A stretch of 18,677 bases of DNA, from NCBI GenBank assembly GCA_050013795.1, contig JBEKEO010000041.1, forward strand, positions 1-18,677. Reading direction: 5' to 3'. A model generated the notes under the pieces. The model made no database searches. It was not told the origin of the DNA and saw only the letters and a program-made list of their open reading frames with translations. Each line of letters starts with the position of its first letter. Position 1 is the stretch's first letter. Below, piece after piece: positions 14,342-18,677 of the stretch. The translations under genes were made by a program, and so were the position numbers. The DNA comes from CAWHOW01 sp050013795 (GTDB lineage: Bacteria; Bacteroidota; Bacteroidia; Bacteroidales; CG2-30-32-10).

Positions 14342-14750
14342 AAAATGGCAGATCATCATCCTGTCCGGGAGCAACAGGCGGAGTTTCCGGTTCTTTTGTA
14401 GCCTGAGGAGTTTCTTCTCTTTTTGAACCAAGCATGGTAAATGTATCTGCTATAATTTCAGTAGTATATCGTTTATTTCCTTCCTTATCATCCCATGAAC
14501 GGCTTCTGATCTTTCCCTCAAGATAAATCTGTCCTCCTTTTTTAAGGTATTTCTCGGCTACTTCAGCCAATCCACGCCACATAACAATATTATGCCATTC
14601 GGTCTGATCAACTTTTTGCCCTTCTTTATTTTTGTAAGATTCGGTTGTTGCAAGCGAGAAAGAAGCAACCTTAGTCCCATTTTCAAGGGAACGAACTTCA
14701 GGATCTTTTCCAAGGTTTCCTATTAATATTACTTTATTTACTCCTGCCAT
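14340..14750 (-). CDS. ssb: Single-stranded DNA-binding protein
   Basis: SSB coats single-stranded DNA during replication, repair and recombination and recruits partner proteins through its acidic tip. The 136 residues begin with MAGVNKVILIGNLGKDPEVR, the typical OB-fold start. The usual TEWHNIVMWRGLAEVAEKYLKKGGQIYLEGKIRSR core follows, with tryptophans that stack on DNA. A Pro/Glu-rich linker leads to the conserved C-terminal tip DDDLPF. The length is usual for a bacterial SSB. It lies 106 bp downstream of mutY on the same strand, with its own predicted -7 element in that gap. Confidence 0.97.
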   Translation of the reverse strand: MAGVNKVILIGNLGKDPEVRSLENGTKVASFSLATTESYKNKEGQKVDQTEWHNIVMWRGLAEVAEKYLKKGGQIYLEGKIRSRSWDDKEGNKRYTTEIIADTFTMLGSKREETPQATKEPETPPVAPGQDDDLPF

Positions 14751-14789
14751 AAAAATTCAATTTATATGATTTGACTTTCGTTTACTTTT

Positions 14790-14797
14790 CAAAAGTA
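14790..14797 (-). promoter_or_regulatory. Predicted -7 element for ssb
   Basis: The minus-strand sequence TACTTTTG fits TAnnTTTG and lies 39 bp upstream of the ssb ATG, in the 106-bp gap after mutY. No clear -33 TTG is visible. Confidence 0.4.
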
Positions 14798-14856
14798 TGA
14801 AAAAAATTCACTGGTATTTATAATTAAACATTTTATGATTTATAAAATACATTCAG

Positions 14857-15927
14857 TTATTTGAGATATTGTGCCATTTGAATGTATTTATCAACTACAC
14901 GCGGGACAGCAAATTTCTTTATTTCATTTTTCAATATTGGTTTTAAATTTTGAGGAATTTCCTGAAAAGGTGATTTTATCACTACTTCATAAAAATTCAC
15001 ATAAAGAATCTGGTGTGTTAATTGATGTTTAAAAACACCAAAAATGTTTTTAATTACAGGTTTCTTATTCCTAAAAAAAGATTTCCATTCAGAAGATAAA
15101 ATAAGTTCAGATGGATCTATTGGCTCTTTGGTCTCAATGCATGGAAAGTCATATAAATTCTTCCAAATATCATCTTTTGTTCTTTTACTAAGATAAATGT
15201 AGTACTTCTTATTTTTAATGAAATTGACAACGAGATAATTTAAATATCTTTTTTTTATTAAATTCTTTTTCTTTTTTAAAGGAAGTTGATTTACCATATT
15301 CTTTGCGAATGCAAAGCAGAAATGGTTCATACAACAATCTTCGCATTTCGGGTTCCGGGGAACGCATTGTAAAGCACCGAATTCCATTATAGCTTGGTTA
15401 AAAAGCCCGGGTTCTTTATATGAGATAAGTTCAGAAACGATTTTATTGATTTTATTTTTGGTTTCCGGAATATCTATGGATTGTTTGACCCCAAATATTC
15501 TTGAAATAACTCTCAGGACATTACCATCAACAACCGCAAAAGGTTTATTAAAAGCAAAAGATAAAATAGCAGCGGCAGTGTAAACACCAATTCCTTTAAG
15601 CTTTTTTAGTAAAAATATATCATTTGGGAATATCCCATTGTATTCTTTAACAATGACCTTTGCTGTATGATGCATATTTTGGGCACGGGTATAATAACCC
15701 AAACCCTGCCATTTCTTCATTATATTATCTGAAGGTGCTTTTGCTAAGGACTGGACGTTAGGAAAGGATTTAATAAAATTCAAATAGTAGGGTAATCCCT
15801 GTTCAACCCTTGTTTGTTGAAGAATAATTTCGGAAAGCCAGATTTTATATGGATCGCGGGTTTCACGCCAGGGCAGATCCCGTTTGTTTTCCTTGTACCA
15901 GTTGATAATTTGAGCAGTAAAGTTCAT
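14857..15927 (-). CDS. mutY: A/G-specific adenine DNA glycosylase MutY
   Basis: MutY removes adenine mispaired with 8-oxoguanine or guanine, preventing G:C to T:A mutations. The protein has 356 residues from the ATG at 15927; the frame could extend to a TTG at 15933, but ATG is preferred. The N-terminal DLPWRETRDPYKIWLSEIIL and LQQTRVEQGLPYY segments are characteristic of MutY and contain the catalytic Glu. The helix-hairpin-helix is LKKLKGIGVYTAAAIL, and the catalytic Asp134 lies in VVDGNVLRV. The 4Fe-4S loop has the correct C-x6-C-x2-C-x5-C pattern (C188, C195, C198, C204). The C-terminal third is the NUDIX-like 8-oxoG-sensing domain. It is divergent from the HU gene. A TAAATTTG motif at 15949-15942 (minus strand) may be its -7 element, with a very short leader. 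Confidence 0.96.
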   Translation of the reverse strand: MNFTAQIINWYKENKRDLPWRETRDPYKIWLSEIILQQTRVEQGLPYYLNFIKSFPNVQSLAKAPSDNIMKKWQGLGYYTRAQNMHHTAKVIVKEYNGIFPNDIFLLKKLKGIGVYTAAAILSFAFNKPFAVVDGNVLRVISRIFGVKQSIDIPETKNKINKIVSELISYKEPGLFNQAIMEFGALQCVPRNPKCEDCCMNHFCFAFAKNMVNQLPLKKKKNLIKKRYLNYLVVNFIKNKKYYIYLSKRTKDDIWKNLYDFPCIETKEPIDPSELILSSEWKSFFRNKKPVIKNIFGVFKHQLTHQILYVNFYEVVIKSPFQEIPQNLKPILKNEIKKFAVPRVVDKYIQMAQYLK

Positions 15928-16009
15928 TTTCAAATATAAAACAAATTTATATTGAGGATGTTATAAAAAAAATAATTAATAAGATTTTTACATTTGAATA
16001 AAAAAAACA

Positions 16010-16017
16010 TATCTTTG
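16010..16017 (+). promoter_or_regulatory. Predicted strong -7 element for the HU gene
   Basis: TATCTTTG, followed by CA, is a textbook Bacteroidetes -7 element (TAnnTTTG). It leaves a leader of about 40 bases before the HU start at 16065. A TTTG at 15993-15996 is upstream but only 13 bp away, so the -33 element is unclear. Confidence 0.65.
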
Positions 16018-16064
16018 CACCCCAATTTAACGTATTATACTAATTAAAAAAAATAAATTAAGTT

Positions 16065-16349
16065 ATGACAAAAGCAGAAATCGTAGCAGGAATTGCTACT
16101 AAAACGGGAGTAGAAAAAGTTGCTGTTTCAGCAACAGTTGAATCATTCATGAACGCTGTTAAAGCTTCATTGGCAAAAGGTGAAAATGTTTATTTAAGAG
16201 GTTTTGGTAGCTTTATCGTGAAGAAACGTGCTGAAAAAACAGGAAGAAATATTTCGAAGAACACTACAATCATTATTCCTGCGCATAAAATCCCTGCATT
16301 TAAGCCAGCCAAGACATTTGTTAACGAAGTGAAGAAACACGTAAAATAA
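16065..16349 (+). CDS. HU-family nucleoid DNA-binding protein
   Basis: This small basic protein of 94 residues belongs to the HU/IHF family and bends and compacts DNA as a dimer. It opens with MTKAEIVAGIATKTGVEK (helical dimerisation part). GENVYLRGFGSFIVKKRAEK follows, and then the DNA-binding arm with the usual tip proline (NTTIIIPAHKIPAFKPAKTF). The length is typical. A good Bacteroidetes promoter element lies upstream. The gene begins a short unit with the ribosomal protein gene 42 bp downstream, and a strong hairpin ends that unit. Confidence 0.95.
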   Translation: MTKAEIVAGIATKTGVEKVAVSATVESFMNAVKASLAKGENVYLRGFGSFIVKKRAEKTGRNISKNTTIIIPAHKIPAFKPAKTFVNEVKKHVK

Positions 16350-16391
16350 TTTCTCCAGAAACGTATTGTATCATTATTAAAAAGGTTTTCT

Positions 16392-16481
16392 ATGCCAAGC
16401 GGAAAGAAGAGAAAAAGACACAAAATGTCGACCCATAAACGTAAAAAACGTCTTAGAAAGAACAGGCATAAGAAAAAATAA
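16392..16481 (+). CDS. Small ribosomal protein of the AURKAIP1/COX24 (mS38/bS22-like) type, 29 residues
   Basis: This very short basic peptide begins MPSGKKRKRHKM and continues STHKRKKRLRKNRHKKK, with 18 Lys or Arg residues out of 29. The KxHKxxKRLRKxR pattern matches the AURKAIP1/COX24 domain, found in mitochondrial mS38 and in short bacterial proteins such as mycobacterial bS22. It presumably binds rRNA in the small subunit near the decoding region. The gene is in the same transcript as HU, 42 bp upstream, and is followed by a terminator. Short frames like this are easily missed by gene finders. I recall near-identical peptides in many Bacteroidetes; conservation is the main support. Confidence 0.85.
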   Translation: MPSGKKRKRHKMSTHKRKKRLRKNRHKKK

Positions 16482-16522
16482 TCCTTTTCTTATTTTTATT
16501 ACGTTAACATGTTTCCTCAAAT

Positions 16523-16570
16523 AATAATAACATGATGCTATTATACAGCATGATGTTATTATTTGATTTT
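16523..16570 (+). terminator. Rho-independent terminator after the HU/ribosomal protein unit
   Basis: There is a 17-bp stem with a single G-G mismatch (arms 16523-16539 and 16547-16563), a 7-base loop and a T-rich tail (TTTGATTTT). It lies 41 bp after the small ribosomal protein stop and 73 bp before rng. It separates the HU unit from the rng-recX unit. Confidence 0.75.
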
Positions 16571-16642
16571 ACTGTCAATTCGTTCATCTTCACGATGCTC
16601 CCCTTTTTTAATGGAGATCGTAGAACATAAAGTTATTTTATT

Positions 16643-18193
16643 GTGAATAAAGAATTAATCATAGACGCTAATCCATTCGAAGTGGTGATAGCTTTGCTTG
16701 AGGATAAGCGTCTCGTTGAGATTAACAAAGACACCAGCGGCAAAAATTATGCTGTAGGTGATATTTACCTGGGAAAAGTTAAAAAGGTTATTCCCGGCCT
16801 GAATGCAGCATTTATTGATGTCGGATATGAAAAGGATGCTTTTCTGCATTATCTGGATTTGGGTACACAAATATTATCTTTGAATAAACTTACCAAACTT
16901 GCATTGTCTGGTAAAAAGCCTAATCTTGCCTCGGAAGAATTTCGCCTGGAGCGGGACATTGAAAGAACCGGAAAAATTTCCAGTGTTCTTAATTCCAACC
17001 AACAGATACTTGTACAGGTTGCAAAAGAACCTATTTCCACAAAAGGACCACGCGTAAGTTCAGAATTATCTTTTGCAGGCAGGTACATGGTACTTGTTCC
17101 CTTTTCTGATAAGGTTTCTGTTTCCCAGAAAATAAAGAACCCTGAAGAAAGAACCAGGCTAAAAAGACTTGCTCTAAGTATCAAGCCCAAGAATTTTGGA
17201 ATCATAGTTCGGACTGTTGCCGAAAATAAAATGGTAGCCGAACTTGATGCCGATATGAGAGAATTAGTGAAGAAATGGGATACATTGGTCGGTGCATTGA
17301 ATTCAGCAAAACCTCCGATGAAGATCATCGGGGAACTTAACCGCACTTCTTCTATTCTGAGAGATTTATTAAATGCATCATTTAACAGCATAAGTGTAAA
17401 CGATTCCCGTCTTTTTGATGAGATTAAGAGTTATGTCCACACAATATCGCCCGATTTACAGGATATTGTAAAACTATATAAAGGTAAAGTCCCGATATTT
17501 GAACACTTTGGGATTGAGAAACAAATAAAAACATCATTTGGCAAGAATGTTTCCTTCAAAAGCGGCGCTTACCTGATTATTGAACATACGGAAGCCCTTC
17601 ATGTAATAGATGTAAACAGCGGTCATCGTTCTAACTCAGAAAACAACCAGGAACAAAACGCATTGGATGTAAACCTGGAAGCTGCTTCTGAAGTGGCCAG
17701 GCAGTTGAGATTACGTGATATGGGAGGGATAATTGTTATTGATTTCATAGATCTTCACAACGGTTTGAACCGAAGGAAGCTGTACGAACGGCTGAAAGAT
17801 GAAATGAGTAATGATCGTGCCAAACACACCATTCTTCCTCCAAGTAAATTCGGATTAGTACAAATAACCCGGCAGAGGGTTCGACCGGAAATGAATATTG
17901 AAACTGTTGAGAAATGCCCTGTTTGCGATGGCTCCGGCGAAATTAAAGCAAGCATAATTTTAACTGATGATATTGAAAATAATATCAAATATTTACTTCA
18001 AAAACAAAATGAGAAATACCTCAAGATGTGCATTCATCCATATATATATGCATATCTTACCAAAGGGCTTTTCTCTATCCGGTTCAAATGGTTCATGAAG
18101 TTCGGGAAATGGATACACATTGTTCCTATGTCTTCATATCATTTTCTTGAATATCGCTTCTTCAATAAAGAAGATGACGAGATAAAGCTTTAG
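16643..18193 (+). CDS. rng: Ribonuclease G (RNase E/G family)
   Basis: This endoribonuclease acts in rRNA maturation and mRNA turnover. The 516 residues have the usual length for RNase G and start at GTG 16643, which gives the family-typical beginning NKELIIDANPFEVVIALLED. An S1 RNA-binding domain covers about 37-125 (GDIYLGKVKKVIPGLNAAFIDVG, then DAFLHY). The metallonuclease core has D323 (VIDVNSGH) and D367 (IVIDFIDL), the two Mg-binding aspartates of the family. The zinc-link Cys pair is C425-PVC428. The long C-terminal scaffold of RNase E is absent, so it is the short RNase G form. recX follows 18 bp later, and they are probably co-transcribed. Confidence 0.95.
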   Translation: MNKELIIDANPFEVVIALLEDKRLVEINKDTSGKNYAVGDIYLGKVKKVIPGLNAAFIDVGYEKDAFLHYLDLGTQILSLNKLTKLALSGKKPNLASEEFRLERDIERTGKISSVLNSNQQILVQVAKEPISTKGPRVSSELSFAGRYMVLVPFSDKVSVSQKIKNPEERTRLKRLALSIKPKNFGIIVRTVAENKMVAELDADMRELVKKWDTLVGALNSAKPPMKIIGELNRTSSILRDLLNASFNSISVNDSRLFDEIKSYVHTISPDLQDIVKLYKGKVPIFEHFGIEKQIKTSFGKNVSFKSGAYLIIEHTEALHVIDVNSGHRSNSENNQEQNALDVNLEAASEVARQLRLRDMGGIIVIDFIDLHNGLNRRKLYERLKDEMSNDRAKHTILPPSKFGLVQITRQRVRPEMNIETVEKCPVCDGSGEIKASIILTDDIENNIKYLLQKQNEKYLKMCIHPYIYAYLTKGLFSIRFKWFMKFGKWIHIVPMSSYHFLEYRFFNKEDDEIKL

Positions 18194-18211
18194 CAAAAAT
18201 TCCTTTTCTCA

Positions 18212-18677
18212 ATGGAAGAGAAGCGAAGAAAAATTTACACCAAAGACCAGGTATTTAAAAAAGCCGGCGAATATTGCGCATACCAGGAACGCTGCCAGCA
18301 GGAAGTTCGTGATAAAATATATTCTTGGGGATTGCATTCAGCAGATGTTGAAGCTGTGATTGCCCAGTTGATTTCCGATGGTTTTATAAACGAAGAACGA
18401 TTTGCAAGAACCTTTGCAGGCGGAAAGTTCAGGATTAAAAAGTGGGGAAGGGTTAAAATAATGAATGAGCTTAAAGCCAAGAAGATTACGGAATACTGTA
18501 TCCGCAAGGCGATGGAGGAAATTAGTGAGAAAGAATACCTTAAAGCGCTGAAAGCTATAATTGATAAAAAGACAAAAGAATTTAAAGAAGCTAACACCTT
18601 TAAGAAAGCCCACAAAATAGCTGTATATTGTATATCCCGTGGATTTGAGAGTGAACTGGTATGGGATGTGCTGAAGA
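18212..18677 (+). CDS. recX: Regulatory protein RecX (3' end cut by window)
   Basis: RecX modulates RecA filament growth. The frame is open from ATG 18212 to the window edge, giving 155 residues. Family features are YCAYQERCQQEVRDKIYSWGL and VEAVIAQLISDGFINEERFARTF, followed by GRVKIMNELKAKKI, in the three-helix repeats that make up RecX. The last visible part (RGFESELVWDVLK) resembles the normal RecX C-terminus, so only a few residues are probably missing. It lies 18 bp after rng on the same strand and appears to share its transcript. Confidence 0.88.
   Translation, partial: MEEKRRKIYTKDQVFKKAGEYCAYQERCQQEVRDKIYSWGLHSADVEAVIAQLISDGFINEERFARTFAGGKFRIKKWGRVKIMNELKAKKITEYCIRKAMEEISEKEYLKALKAIIDKKTKEFKEANTFKKAHKIAVYCISRGFESELVWDVLK

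Noticed and set aside
16849..17391. 180-residue minus-strand frame inside rng
   Set aside because: It is antisense to a strongly supported RNase G gene and its translation has no family features; it is a shadow of the coding strand.

Overview
This is an AT-rich stretch of a Bacteroidota (Bacteroidetes) chromosome, probably from an anaerobic lineage. Several signs support this. There are two secreted proteins with type IX secretion (T9SS) type A tails. There is a TonB-dependent receptor with an N-terminal CarboxypepD_reg-like domain, preceded by a lipoprotein gene. Several intergenic regions carry the Bacteroidetes -7 promoter motif TAnnTTTG, and most genes lack a Shine-Dalgarno sequence. The housekeeping order is ssb-mutY diverging from HU, a tiny AURKAIP1/COX24-type ribosomal protein gene, rng and recX. 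An aldehyde ferredoxin oxidoreductase (AOR) family enzyme points to anaerobic, tungsten- or molybdenum-dependent metabolism.

Region 1 (1-1118) holds the 3' end of one T9SS cargo gene and a complete tandem paralogue. Their last 161 bases are about 92% identical at an offset of exactly 900 bp, and a strong hairpin follows. Region 2 (1143-8510) looks like one co-directional operon: a surface lipoprotein, a TonB-dependent receptor, a DUF4213/DUF364 protein (putative heavy-metal chelation family), a large membrane protein and a PAP-like metallophosphoesterase. The membrane protein appears to fuse an ECF S-like domain, an ECF T-like domain and a THEP1-type NTPase. I read the first four genes as a candidate envelope-spanning uptake system for a metal, metal chelate or metal-containing cofactor. 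Its unusual point is that a THEP1-family NTPase sits where an ECF transporter would have ABC ATPases.

Region 3 (8511-10319) looks like an accessory island. It has a 13-unit, 21-bp tandem repeat array (8700-8972), an HNH endonuclease on the minus strand with an SRA-like N-terminal domain (a candidate modification-dependent restriction enzyme), and a small GC-rich islet. Region 4 (10320-14252) has divergent pruA-type L-glutamate-gamma-semialdehyde dehydrogenase and AOR-family genes that share a promoter region.

Region 5 (14317-18677) is the conserved information-processing cluster: ssb and mutY on the minus strand, then HU and the 29-codon ribosomal protein gene (with a terminator) and rng-recX on the plus strand. 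recX runs off the window, probably only a few residues short of its end. All functional assignments come from reading the sequence; no searches were run.
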